Shown: one piece after another, positions 8,267-16,854 of the stretch | Layout of the letters: every line of letters starts with the position of its first letter | Numbering within the stretch: the first letter of the stretch is position 1 | Source of the DNA: JBMFOH01 sp049969715 [NCBI: bacterium] | GTDB taxonomy: Bacteria > DUMJ01 | Direction of reading: 5' to 3' | Length of the DNA: 64,000 bases | Assembly (NCBI GenBank): GCA_049969715.1 | Contig: JBMFOH010000002.1 | Coordinates: 1-64,000 of the forward strand | Program-made: the position numbers and the translations under genes | Notes under the pieces: generated by a model | The model's database searches: none | The model's input: the letters and a program-made list of their open reading frames with translations, nothing else | Told to the model about the DNA's origin: nothing

Positions 8267-9751
8267 ATGGGATACATATTGGTAATCGATCAAGGGACTA
8301 CGAATAGTAGAGCCATCATTTATAATGAAGTGGGTGAACAGGTAGGAAGTGGAAAGAGAGAGCTTCCTCAGATATTTCCTAAGCCTGGGTGGGTAGAGCA
8401 AGATCCAGATGAGATATGGTACACTACTCAAGAAGCTACTCTAGATGCGATAAAGGTATCTCAAATAGACCCTAAAGAGATCTTAGGAGTAGGAATTACA
8501 AATCAGAGGGAAACCACTATATTATGGGATAGAATTACAGGAAAACCTCTCTATAATGCCATAGTATGGCAGTGCAGAAGAAGTGCTGATATCTGTGGAG
8601 AATTAAAGGAGAAAGGATTCGAACCTGTGATAAGAAAAAAAACAGGACTCCTCTGTGATGCCTATTTCTCTAGCACTAAGATTACCTGGCTATTGAGAAA
8701 TGTACCTCAGATAAAAGATGCAATTGATAATAACAGGGTATGTTTTGGAACAGTAGATAGCTGGATCCTTTGGAATCTTACTGGAGGGAAGATCCATGCT
8801 ACTGATATTACTAATGCCTCTAGGACTATGCTCTTTAATATAAACACAAGTTTATGGGATGAAGAGCTCTTAGAGATATTTTCTATCCCTAAAGGTATTC
8901 TTCCTGAAGTAGTAGATTCCTCGGGAATAGTGGGCTATACTGAAAGTTTTCCCGAAAAGAACATTCCTATAGCAGGGATAGTTGGAGATCAACAGTCCGC
9001 TCTGATAGGGCAGTGTTGCTTTTCTTCAAATACACTAAAGGTTACCTATGGCACAGGCTGTTTCCTGTTAGACCCAGTAGACAATTTCTTACTTTCAGAC
9101 AAAGGTATGCTTTCTACGGTAGCCTGGAGTATAGATAGAAAGACAAAATATGCAATAGAAGGAAGTGTATTTACTGGAGGGGCAGTAATACAATGGCTTA
9201 GAGATAATCTAGGGGTCATCCCTGACGCTGCAAGCTCTGAAGCCTTTGCTAGGGCAGTAGATGATACTGGGGGTATATACTTTGTTCCTGCATTATCTGG
9301 CTTAGGAGCTCCTTATTGGGACATGTATGCAAGGGGAATAATAATAGGAATTACAAGGGCAACTAGAAGAGAACATATAGTTAGAGCAGCTCTTGAGGGA
9401 ATAGCTTATCAGATAAAGGACCTAGTTATTGCTATGGAAGAAACTACAAGAGAAAAGATAACAGAATTAAGGGTTGATGGAGGAGCAGCCAATAATAATT
9501 TTCTCTTGCAATTTCAGAGTGACCTTTTAGGCATCCCTGTAGTTAGGCCTAAAAATATAGAAACTACCTCCCTTGGGGCATTTATACTTACTTCTATAGG
9601 GATAGGAAATTTTAAAGACTTAGAAGAAGCCAAAATTGTTTGGAAGGTAGACAGGATTTTTAATCCAGAAGTGGATAGAGAAAAGATGGACTCTTTTTAT
9701 AATAATTGGAAGGAGGCAGTAAATCGTAGTTTAAAATGGCTGAAGAGCTAG
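8267..9751 (+). CDS. glpK: Glycerol kinase
   Basis: A 494-residue FGGY-family kinase, full family length. The first ATPase loop is in VIDQGTTNSRA (about 6-16), with the family segments GITNQRETTILWDR (about 81-94) and WQCRRSADI, TYGTGCFLL and the C-terminal LRVDGGAANNNFLLQFQSD. It makes sn-glycerol 3-phosphate from glycerol and ATP in the cytoplasm. ATG follows AGGAGAG. It overlaps the next gene by 16 bases and heads a four-gene glycerol operon. No glycerol facilitator gene is in the window. Confidence 0.97.
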   Translation: MGYILVIDQGTTNSRAIIYNEVGEQVGSGKRELPQIFPKPGWVEQDPDEIWYTTQEATLDAIKVSQIDPKEILGVGITNQRETTILWDRITGKPLYNAIVWQCRRSADICGELKEKGFEPVIRKKTGLLCDAYFSSTKITWLLRNVPQIKDAIDNNRVCFGTVDSWILWNLTGGKIHATDITNASRTMLFNINTSLWDEELLEIFSIPKGILPEVVDSSGIVGYTESFPEKNIPIAGIVGDQQSALIGQCCFSSNTLKVTYGTGCFLLDPVDNFLLSDKGMLSTVAWSIDRKTKYAIEGSVFTGGAVIQWLRDNLGVIPDAASSEAFARAVDDTGGIYFVPALSGLGAPYWDMYARGIIIGITRATRREHIVRAALEGIAYQIKDLVIAMEETTREKITELRVDGGAANNNFLLQFQSDLLGIPVVRPKNIETTSLGAFILTSIGIGNFKDLEEAKIVWKVDRIFNPEVDREKMDSFYNNWKEAVNRSLKWLKS

Positions 9752-11175
9752 ATATTATTATTATCGGTGGGGGAATTATAGGTACAGCTATAGCTAGAGA
9801 ACTTTCTCAATATAAACTCGCTATAGCCCTTATAGAGAAAGAATCTGACGTAGGATGGGGAACTACAAAAGCAAATAGTGCCATTGTACATACAGGATAT
9901 GATCCAAAACCAGGTAGCCTAATGGCTAAACTGAATGTTGAAGGAGCAAGGTTATTTCCATCTATCTGTGAAGAATTAGATGTGCCTTATAAAAAGATAG
10001 GATCATTAGTACTTACCCCTGATGAAGAAGGGTTTAAGAAACTAGAAGAATTAAAGGAAAGAGGTAAAATAAATGGTGTTACCAATCTTGAGATAATTAC
10101 TCAAGAAAGACTCTTCGACCTAGAGCCTAACCTCTCAAAATATATAAAGGGAGCACTATGGATAAAAGATACTGCCATCACATCCCCAGTTGAACTTGCC
10201 ATAGCGTTTAGGGAGAATGCTGAAAAAAATGGCGTAAAATTTATCTTTGACACCGAGGTAACTGGTTTCAAAGTAGAAGATAATAAGATAATAGAAGTGA
10301 AATCAGATGGGACGTCATTTAGAGCAAGATGGATAATAAATGCTGCTGGGGTATTCTCTGATAGAATAGCAGAGCTTGTCAATGACTATTCCTTTACTAT
10401 TACTCCAGTAAAGGGAGAATATGCATTGTTTGACAAGGAGGTAGGAGACCTAGTAAATCGTATAATCTTTCCTCTCCCTACAGAAACAACAAAAGGCATA
10501 CTTCTTACTCCTACTGTAGACGGGAATCTTTTGGTTGGCCCTAACGAACATATAACAAGTAAAGAGAACACTGAAGTTACTGAGGAAGGACTAGACGAAG
10601 TGCTTAGTTTTGCTAAAAAGGAGTGTCCAGCCTTGCCATTAGATATGGTCATTACTACCTTCGCTGGTTTAAGAGCTAAGGCTTTAGAAAGGGGAGACTT
10701 TGTGATAGAGTCATCTCAAGTAGTAAAAAATCTAATAAACGTAGGAGGAATCCAGTCTCCAGGACTAAGTTCAGCTCCAGCTATAGCTAGATATGTAGGA
10801 GAGATACTGAAAGAAGAGGGGCTAGAACTTTTCCCCAGATCAGATTTCAATCCTGAAAGGAAATCTATCCCAAGGTTTGCTAATCTTTCATGGGAAGAAA
10901 GAGAAGTCCTCATTAGTAAAGATCCAAATTATGGAGAACTCATCTGTAGATGTGAGCATGTAACATTGGGAGAAGTGATAGAAGCCATAAAACGGGGGGC
11001 AAATACTTTAGATGGAATAAAATTCAGGGTAAGAGCAGGTTCCGGTAGATGTCAAGGCGGATTTTGCGGACCTAGACTGATTCCATTATTAGCTCAGTTA
11101 CTTGAGGTTCCAGTGGAGGAAATCACTAAAAAAGGTAAAGATTCACACTTAGTTGTAGGAGAGACGAAAGAATGA
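9736..11175 (+). CDS. Glycerol-3-phosphate dehydrogenase, GlpA-like, with C-terminal Fe-S (BFD-like) domain
   Basis: A 479-residue protein. The N-terminal DAO fold has the FAD dinucleotide motif IIGGGIIGTAIARELS (about 8-23) and TTKANSAIVHTGYD near 48-61. A C-terminal BFD-like [2Fe-2S] domain (about 385-470) has Cys residues in CRCEHVTLGE and GSGRCQGGFCGP. It oxidises glycerol 3-phosphate to dihydroxyacetone phosphate and passes electrons to the FAD protein and DUF1667 protein encoded next. The ATG lies inside glpK, and the next gene overlaps by 4 bases (ATGA). The same gene order is known from Thermotoga and many Firmicutes. Confidence 0.9.
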   Translation: MAEELDIIIIGGGIIGTAIARELSQYKLAIALIEKESDVGWGTTKANSAIVHTGYDPKPGSLMAKLNVEGARLFPSICEELDVPYKKIGSLVLTPDEEGFKKLEELKERGKINGVTNLEIITQERLFDLEPNLSKYIKGALWIKDTAITSPVELAIAFRENAEKNGVKFIFDTEVTGFKVEDNKIIEVKSDGTSFRARWIINAAGVFSDRIAELVNDYSFTITPVKGEYALFDKEVGDLVNRIIFPLPTETTKGILLTPTVDGNLLVGPNEHITSKENTEVTEEGLDEVLSFAKKECPALPLDMVITTFAGLRAKALERGDFVIESSQVVKNLINVGGIQSPGLSSAPAIARYVGEILKEEGLELFPRSDFNPERKSIPRFANLSWEEREVLISKDPNYGELICRCEHVTLGEVIEAIKRGANTLDGIKFRVRAGSGRCQGGFCGPRLIPLLAQLLEVPVEEITKKGKDSHLVVGETKE

Positions 11176-12410
11176 AGACTATTAGTACTGATATAGCAGT
11201 GATCGGAGGAGGACCAGCAGGATTAGCAGCAGCTATAAGGTCAGGAGAATTAGGGGCAAATGTCATTCTAGTAGAAAGGGATTTTGAGCTTGGAGGAATA
11301 TTAAATCAATGTATACATACTGGCTTTGGATTAAGTTTACTTGGTGTAGAACTGACAGGTCCAGAATATGCAGAGAGATTTATTGAAAAAATTTACTCAT
11401 TAAGCAATATAAAGGTCATGCTTTCAACAATGGTAATAGATGTCCAAGATAAAACCATCTATGGAGTAAATAGATATGATGGAGCCATAAGTATAAATGC
11501 CAAGGCAATAATACTATCTATGGGATGTAGAGAGAGAACAAGGGGAGCATTAAGAATTCCTGGAGAGAGACCTGCTGGAATCTATACCGCAGGCTCGGCA
11601 CAGAGACTTATAAATATAGAAGGACTTATGCCAGGGAGAAGAGTTATTGTACTTGGCTCAGGAGACATAGGAATGATAATGGCAAGGAGGTTTGTTTTAG
11701 AAGGAGCAGAGGTTCTTGGTGTCTTAGAAAAACTACCTTATCCTGGAGGACTTACCAGGAATGTAGTGCAATGTCTAGAAGACTTTAATATACCTCTATT
11801 CCTTAATCATACTATAACAGAGATAAAAGGAAGATATAGGGTAGAGGGGATAGTAGCTATAGATCTCATAAACAAAAAGAAATTCTTTCTTGATGTAGAT
11901 ACTATTCTTCTTTCTGTTGGGCTTATTCCAGAGAATGAACTCTCTAGAAAAATGGGAATATTACTAGATCCAAGAACAGGAGGCCCTTCAGTTACTCAGG
12001 ATCGAGAAACAAATCTTCCAGGTGTATTTGCCTGTGGTAATGTGCTACAAGTCCATGATTTGGTAGATGAGGTTACTAGAGAAAGTTATATAGCTGCTGA
12101 AGGAGCGATAAAGTATATATCTAGCGAAATGAGAGAAGGAAGAGCTATAGAGATAAAACCTGGGGAAAATGTAAGGTATGTAGTTCCACAAAAGGTTACG
12201 CTTCCTTTAGATAAACCCCCATATATATACTTCCGTCCCATAGAACCTATTGCAGATTGCGAGATAGTAGGGGAAAGTGACGGTAAGATATACTCCCTTG
12301 GAAAGATTGAATATGCCAGACCTGGAGAAATGGTAAAGCTTAGATTGAAGAAGGAAATACTAGACGGTGATTCTGATATAAAGATAAGTTTAGAAGGTGA
12401 AAGACTGTGA
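11172..12410 (+). CDS. FAD/NAD(P)-dependent oxidoreductase of the glycerol-3-phosphate operon
   Basis: A 412-residue protein with two nucleotide-binding folds: AVIGGGPAGLAAAIRSGELG for FAD (about 9-28) and VIVLGSGDIGMIMARRFVLEG for the second dinucleotide (about 153-173). The closing motif GVFACGNVLQ (about 276-285) is typical of pyridine nucleotide-disulphide oxidoreductase folds. The upstream GlpA-like protein suggests a multi-subunit dehydrogenase in which this subunit transfers electrons to or from NAD(H) or another carrier. It starts with ATGA overlap and ends with GTGA overlap, so the module is translated as a unit. Confidence 0.88.
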   Translation: MKTISTDIAVIGGGPAGLAAAIRSGELGANVILVERDFELGGILNQCIHTGFGLSLLGVELTGPEYAERFIEKIYSLSNIKVMLSTMVIDVQDKTIYGVNRYDGAISINAKAIILSMGCRERTRGALRIPGERPAGIYTAGSAQRLINIEGLMPGRRVIVLGSGDIGMIMARRFVLEGAEVLGVLEKLPYPGGLTRNVVQCLEDFNIPLFLNHTITEIKGRYRVEGIVAIDLINKKKFFLDVDTILLSVGLIPENELSRKMGILLDPRTGGPSVTQDRETNLPGVFACGNVLQVHDLVDEVTRESYIAAEGAIKYISSEMREGRAIEIKPGENVRYVVPQKVTLPLDKPPYIYFRPIEPIADCEIVGESDGKIYSLGKIEYARPGEMVKLRLKKEILDGDSDIKISLEGERL

Positions 12411-12754
12411 AGATTCTTACCTGTATAGTATGCCCTGTAGGCTGTAAGATAAAAATAGATGAAAACGGGAATATCAACGGAGCAAGATGCGAGAGAGGAA
12501 TAAACTTTGTAAAGAGAGAGTTACTAAGTCCACAGAGGATACTTACTACTACTGTGAAGATAGAAAACGGAATAGTAAAGGTATTGCCTGTAAAATCTTC
12601 AATCCCTATTTCTAAAGAGAGATTAAAAGAAATAGTAAAAGAAGTCTCAAGGGTCTCTGTAAAAGCACCAATACGTATAGGAGATACCATCTATGAAATA
12701 GACGGTATTAAGATTATAGCTACAAGGAGTGTTGAGAAGAAAAATATCAACTAA
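12407..12754 (+). CDS. DUF1667 protein, small partner of the glycerol-3-phosphate oxidoreductase
   Basis: A 115-residue DUF1667 protein. The N-terminal CIVCPVGCKIKI motif (residues 5-16) plus Cys near GARCERG (about 28) could bind a Fe-S cluster, as in the first domain of molybdopterin oxidoreductases, which this family resembles. It is the usual third partner next to GlpA-like and FAD subunits. Start is GTG in a GTGA overlap with the previous gene. Its biochemical role is not established. Confidence 0.85.
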   Translation: MKILTCIVCPVGCKIKIDENGNINGARCERGINFVKRELLSPQRILTTTVKIENGIVKVLPVKSSIPISKERLKEIVKEVSRVSVKAPIRIGDTIYEIDGIKIIATRSVEKKNIN

Positions 12755-12760
12755 ACTCTT

Positions 12761-12815
12761 AGGTCCTTAGGTAATTAAAAGCTGTTTCTATCAAATATAT
12801 AATACCTAAGGACCT
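12761..12815. terminator. Bidirectional terminator between converging genes
   Basis: AGGTCCTTAGGTA (12761-12773) and TACCTAAGGACCT (12803-12815) are a perfect 13-bp inverted repeat with a 29-base AT-rich loop. On the + strand it is followed by TTTT. It separates the glycerol operon from the opposing BFN gene. The loop is unusually long for an intrinsic terminator. Confidence 0.65.
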
Positions 12816-12835
12816 TTTCAATTTAACTAATATTC

Positions 12836-13321
12836 CTATAGATACTTGTCTAGGTCATCTAACTTAAGATTATCGAGAAATTGGCGGAACTCTTGATCTT
12901 CTTCGCTATTTTCTTGGACATTCTGGCTAGGGATAAATGCCTCTTGAGCCACTTTCTCCTCTACAAAGATAGGAGAATTAGTTCTTACAGCTAGAGCAAT
13001 GGCATCACTAGGTCTAGCATCTATATTATATACCTTACCATCATTGAGTAACTCTATATTAGCATAGTACACGCCATCATGTAGATCTACTATAGACACA
13101 TTTTTTATACTAATATTCAGCTCTTTTAAGATGCTTACCATAAGGTCATGTGTAAGTGGCCTAGGAGCAATAGTCTGTTGTATCTGCATCGCTATTGACT
13201 GTGCCTCGGGAAGTCCTATATAGATTGGCATAAAATTCTCTTCCTTTGCATCTGTTAAGATAATCACAGGGGACATAGAATTTATATCCATCCCAACTGC
13301 CTTTATCTTTACTTCTATCAT
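12836..13321 (-). CDS. BFN/DUF151 (bifunctional nuclease) domain protein
   Basis: A 161-residue protein. The DUF151 domain covers about residues 1-130, with the segments PIYIGLPEAQSIA and YNIDARPSDAIALAVR that mark the family. An acidic tail follows (NSEEDQEF to the end) of the UVR-like helical type. Structures exist for the family (for example TM0160) and nuclease activity has been reported for plant members, but the bacterial role is unclear. Start: ATG 13321 lies 6 bases after AGAGGTG; the GTG nine bases upstream is part of that ribosome site. It has its own promoter with an operator-like palindrome. Confidence 0.85.
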   Translation of the reverse strand: MIEVKIKAVGMDINSMSPVIILTDAKEENFMPIYIGLPEAQSIAMQIQQTIAPRPLTHDLMVSILKELNISIKNVSIVDLHDGVYYANIELLNDGKVYNIDARPSDAIALAVRTNSPIFVEEKVAQEAFIPSQNVQENSEEDQEFRQFLDNLKLDDLDKYL

Positions 13322-13340
13322 ACAAATCACCTCTACTCTA

Positions 13341-13380
13341 TTACACTACATAGTGTAACAGAAAAATTTCAAAATATCAA
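13341..13380 (-). promoter_or_regulatory. Promoter of the BFN gene with an overlapping 18-bp palindrome
   Basis: On the minus strand, TTGATA (13380-13375), a 17-base spacer and TACACT (13357-13352) form a promoter. The -10 box lies inside the palindrome TTACACTACATAGTGTAA (plus strand, 13341-13358), two perfect 8-bp arms around CA. A protein dimer bound there would block the promoter. The -35 box overlaps the stop codon of melA. Confidence 0.5.
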
Positions 13381-14666
13381 ATCTTTATGTCTACCCACTC
13401 CTTTTCTGCCCGGAATAGTTCATCAACCATCTTCTGTATATCTCTAGGCTCTAGAATACTCGCTGTTAATGGATCAAGCATTACTGCTTGAGCTGCTTTA
13501 TGAGCATCCTTCTCTAGTGCAGCTATTACAGTTAATTCCTGTAAGTTTATATTGGTCCTATTTAACCCTGCACACTGAGGAGGTAGATCCCCCACAAAGC
13601 AAGGATGTATTCCAGTTTTATCTACTAGGCATGGAACTTCTACACAACAATCTTTAGGAAGGTTCGTGATAAGATTATCATTATTTACATTCCCATTTAT
13701 TCTGCAAGGTATACCCGTTTCCATAGAGTATATAATGTTTGAAGCATACTCATGAGACCTCTCTATTATTATGGATTCTTCTCCAGATATTTCTCTCTTT
13801 ATCTTCTCATAATGTGGCTGCCATCCATTCTTGCATATCTCAAGATAATCCCATCTCTGGGGTATAAGTTCTTTTACTCTCTGAGTATTTCTCCTAAAGT
13901 ATGGGACATATTCAGACATATGGTGGGTAGATTCTGTAACAAAATAATCAAAGTGCTTCATAATTTCAAATCTTACAGCATCCTTCATATAGATTTCAGG
14001 ATCTTCCATAGCCTTCCATAATCTTGGGTATAAGTCTTCTCCATCTAGAGAAAATTCTAGAAACCATGCCATATGATTTATCCCTGCTACCCAATAAGAG
14101 ACCTTTTCTGGATCAACGCCAACATAGCTTGCCAATTGCGTAGCTGTCCCTTGGACACTATGACATAGTCCAACATTTTTGATCTTTGTTGCCTTATTCA
14201 TTGCCCAACAGTTTATAGCCATAGGGTTACTATAATTTATGAATAACGCATTAGGACATAATTCACTCATATCCTTGGCTATATCCAGAACAACGGGGAT
14301 GGTCCTTAATCCTCTAAAAACTCCACCAGGGCCTATCGTATCTCCTACTGTCTGGTCTATCCCATACCTTCTTGGAATTTCGCAATCTTTATCAAACATT
14401 TCTAGCCCACCAACCTGAATCATATTTATAACATAATCTGCTCCATCGAGGGCTTCTCTCCTATCCAAGGTGGCAGTAACCTTTGCATTACAGTTCATCT
14501 TCTCTATTAACTTCTTAGTCAAAGCATAAATAAGATCTAGCCTCTCTCTGTTTATGTCCATAAGAGCTATCTCACTATTACTTAGTTCTGGATAGGACAA
14601 TATATCCATTATGAGCCTTTTAGCAAAAACTACACTCCCTGCACCAATAAAAATAATCTTAGCCAT
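13377..14666 (-). CDS. melA: Glycoside hydrolase family 4 alpha-galactosidase
   Basis: A 429-residue protein that aligns by eye along its whole length with MelA. The NAD-binding loop IFIGAGSVVFAKRL is at residues 5-18, then DTIGPGGVFRGLRTIP (109-124), NYSNPMAINCWA (144-155), and the metal ligands Cys168 in LCHSVQG and His198 in GINHMAW. GH4 enzymes need NAD+ and Mn2+ and cleave by a redox mechanism; the MelA branch acts on alpha-galactosides such as melibiose. It lies 3 bases after the UroD-like gene, so both are one operon. Other GH4 specificities cannot be excluded, but the GLCHSVQG and CCVEVPCLVD segments favour alpha-galactosidase. Confidence 0.88.
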   Translation of the reverse strand: MAKIIFIGAGSVVFAKRLIMDILSYPELSNSEIALMDINRERLDLIYALTKKLIEKMNCNAKVTATLDRREALDGADYVINMIQVGGLEMFDKDCEIPRRYGIDQTVGDTIGPGGVFRGLRTIPVVLDIAKDMSELCPNALFINYSNPMAINCWAMNKATKIKNVGLCHSVQGTATQLASYVGVDPEKVSYWVAGINHMAWFLEFSLDGEDLYPRLWKAMEDPEIYMKDAVRFEIMKHFDYFVTESTHHMSEYVPYFRRNTQRVKELIPQRWDYLEICKNGWQPHYEKIKREISGEESIIIERSHEYASNIIYSMETGIPCRINGNVNNDNLITNLPKDCCVEVPCLVDKTGIHPCFVGDLPPQCAGLNRTNINLQELTVIAALEKDAHKAAQAVMLDPLTASILEPRDIQKMVDELFRAEKEWVDIKI

Positions 14667-14669
14667 ACC

Positions 14670-15734
14670 TTAGGACCTCCTTATTAATCTAATAAAATCT
14701 CTTGCCTCTGGTTCACTACTAAACCACGCAGAAATAAGTAATCCTTTATTTGGTATCTCTTCTAGGATCTTAGAAACATCTCTCTTATCATCAAAAGATT
14801 GTAAGACTAACAGTTTGTTATGTGAAAGGATCTTCTTATACATAGGAAACCATTTTGGAGAATCACACTGTGGATTACCTTCTCCAGGAACCCACTGGAT
14901 TCCATCTAGTTCAGGAATATCTAAGAGTATATCAAGATGGGGGATCTCACCTGGTCCATCTAAATGATAGATACTGTAATCTAGCCCATTACACTGTTTT
15001 TCTAATTGAGGAGCTACAAATTTTTCAAACATCCTAGGAGATATCATATAGGAAAAGTCACACTGTAATGGATACCATCTCCTAGGACACCAAATACCCA
15101 TCCAAGCTGAAGTCCCTTCTTGTGTGTCTTTTATAATATTATAAAGCTCATCATAAACTTTAAACCATGCATTTAAAATCTTATCATTCATATACAATAC
15201 CTTCTCTGGCTCTTCTAACAAATCTAAAAGGAGATTTTGGGCCCCTCTAAAAGAGGCTAAGACATCAAGGACTCCTCCAATATCGGTATGACCTATAATA
15301 AACTTATTCTTTCCCTTTTCTACAGATAATTTAGCTATATACTTTGTATATTGCCACCATTCGTTATTCTCTTTAAACTCAAGTCTTTCTACCTCTTCCC
15401 ATGGGAGAGGATATTCAAACCAGGCAGTATCAGTATTCCCATCAAACTTCAGGAATCCTGTAAAATAAGAAGCTAAAGAGCCTGGACCTAAATTTAGCCA
15501 GAGATTTGGAAATGCCTCTCCTCCAAAATATATCTCTTTACATCTTTCTTCGAAGAGCTCTATATATCTTTCTGGACAGCATTTGTATCTAAGAAATCCC
15601 CACCCATCGATTCCTTCAAAATTCTTTATATCTTCTTTAGGGCTTCCTACTTGAAGCAAAGGATAATCTAGTGATTTATCCCACCAAGCTTTATATATCT
15701 CTTTTACCCTATCCCAATCTTCTCTATATAACAC
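14670..15734 (-). CDS. Uroporphyrinogen decarboxylase-like superfamily protein
   Basis: A 354-residue protein with the alpha/beta-barrel pattern of the UroD/cobalamin-independent methyltransferase superfamily, for example YSIYHLDGPGEIPHLDILLDI (about 255-275) and LDGIQWVPGEG. No His-x-Cys...Cys zinc site of methionine synthase type is seen, and no other haem-pathway gene is near. Relatives are often found beside sugar-use genes in anaerobes, with unknown function. It starts with GTG behind GGAGG and is the first gene of the operon with melA. It is not a haem enzyme on this evidence. Confidence 0.6.
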   Translation of the reverse strand: MLYREDWDRVKEIYKAWWDKSLDYPLLQVGSPKEDIKNFEGIDGWGFLRYKCCPERYIELFEERCKEIYFGGEAFPNLWLNLGPGSLASYFTGFLKFDGNTDTAWFEYPLPWEEVERLEFKENNEWWQYTKYIAKLSVEKGKNKFIIGHTDIGGVLDVLASFRGAQNLLLDLLEEPEKVLYMNDKILNAWFKVYDELYNIIKDTQEGTSAWMGIWCPRRWYPLQCDFSYMISPRMFEKFVAPQLEKQCNGLDYSIYHLDGPGEIPHLDILLDIPELDGIQWVPGEGNPQCDSPKWFPMYKKILSHNKLLVLQSFDDKRDVSKILEEIPNKGLLISAWFSSEPEARDFIRLIRRS

Positions 15735-15820
15735 CTATACCTCCAATTCATCTTGTATGATAAAATTAGACTAAGGTTCTATTATTTTAATTATAAATAT
15801 TTTTAGAGGTGATTACAATA

Positions 15821-16621
15821 ATGACTAAAATAAAACTCATTGCCTTTGATTTTGACGGAACAATACTTGAAGAAGGGTTAGTTATACCAGAAGAGACAAG
15901 GATACTATTAGAAGAGATAGTTGATCTTGGAATAAAAATCTCTACTGCTAGTGGAAGAAAGTTAGAGGAACAATATATGATCCTACAGAAGAATAGTATG
16001 GGAGATTCAAAAGGATGGCCACATTTCCTCGTTGTAGATGAATCGAAGATATACATTCTAAATAACGGAGGTTATGAACCGTTTAGTGTTTGGAATGAAT
16101 TTGTTCATCAGGGATGGATAAAGGTATATCCAGAAGCAAGGGCTATAGCGATAGAAGAATTTGAAAGGTTAAAGAGGGATGGAATTAATGCTAAGTTACA
16201 TATAATAGATCAAGAGGCGATAGAAAGAAATCTAGTAGGAATAAGATTCGACGAGGTGGAATATGCCAGAGCATTTGAAGAGTATCTAGCAAGAAAACTT
16301 CAAAATAATAAGCACGGTCTATGGTGTAATAGAAATTATAGACTAGTACAAATATTACCTAAGAGTGCAGGGAAGGGAATAACTATTTATGGTTTATCGA
16401 GATACCTTGACATACATCCAGAAGAGGTCCTTGTTATTGGAGATGCTGGGAATGACCTAGATATGCTTAATGGCAGGTTTGGCTTTTATTCTGCTGCAGT
16501 ATCAAACGCAGAACCTAGGGTAATAGACGTTGTAAGAGGAAATAGAGGATATATAGCTTCACAGCCAATAAGTAAAGGTGTAACGGAGATAATAAGAAAT
16601 ATAATCTGGGATAAAATATAA
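15821..16621 (+). CDS. Cof/HAD-IIB family phosphatase
   Basis: A 266-residue HAD hydrolase. Motif I is AFDFDGTI (about 7-14), motif II TASGRK (about 43-48), motif III lies in LPKSAGKGITIYGL (Lys), and motif IV is VIGDAGNDLDM (about 206-216). The middle region is a type C2B cap. It probably dephosphorylates a sugar phosphate, possibly linked to the divergently transcribed melA operon. ATG 15821 is preferred over the GTG 12 bases upstream because that GTG is part of the AGAGGTG ribosome site. Confidence 0.85.
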   Translation: MTKIKLIAFDFDGTILEEGLVIPEETRILLEEIVDLGIKISTASGRKLEEQYMILQKNSMGDSKGWPHFLVVDESKIYILNNGGYEPFSVWNEFVHQGWIKVYPEARAIAIEEFERLKRDGINAKLHIIDQEAIERNLVGIRFDEVEYARAFEEYLARKLQNNKHGLWCNRNYRLVQILPKSAGKGITIYGLSRYLDIHPEEVLVIGDAGNDLDMLNGRFGFYSAAVSNAEPRVIDVVRGNRGYIASQPISKGVTEIIRNIIWDKI

Positions 16622-16635
16622 AGCTCAGCAAAGTA

Positions 16636-16663
16636 TTGACTAATTTATAAAATAGTTTATAAT
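16636..16663 (+). promoter_or_regulatory. Promoter of tRNA-Asn
   Basis: TTGACT (16636-16641), a 16-base spacer and TATAAT (16658-16663) lie 11 bases before the mature tRNA 5' end, a strong housekeeping promoter. Confidence 0.85.
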
Positions 16664-16674
16664 AATTACTGTGT

Positions 16675-16750
16675 TCCTCGGTAGCTCAACAGGCAGAGCG
16701 GCCGGCTGTTAACCGGTTGGTTGTAGGTTCGAGTCCTACCCGGGGAGCCA
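16675..16750 (+). tRNA. tRNA-Asn (anticodon GTT)
   Basis: A 76-base cloverleaf. The acceptor TCCTCGG pairs with CCGGGGA, the D arm is GTAGCTCAACAGGCAGAGC, the anticodon stem GCCGG/CCGGT carries loop CTGTTAA (anticodon GTT), and the T arm is GTAGGTTCGAGTCCTAC. The discriminator is G and CCA is encoded. It is followed directly by a T6 run that may end transcription. Confidence 0.97.
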
Positions 16751-16854
16751 TTTTTTATGGTTGTTTCAAAAATATCCTTAGAGCTAAAAAGTCTAATAAA
16801 GGTTTGAAAAAATTTTACTTTACATAAGATACATTATCCGACGTTAAACATCTT

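Noticed and set aside
12340-12690. 116-codon antisense open frame over the DUF1667 gene
   Set aside because: It is fully opposite two well-supported genes, has no ribosome site and reads as a shadow frame.
13341-13358. NrdR box
   Set aside because: The arms match ACACTA/TAGTGT but the centre is 2 bases instead of 4 and there is no second box or nrd gene.
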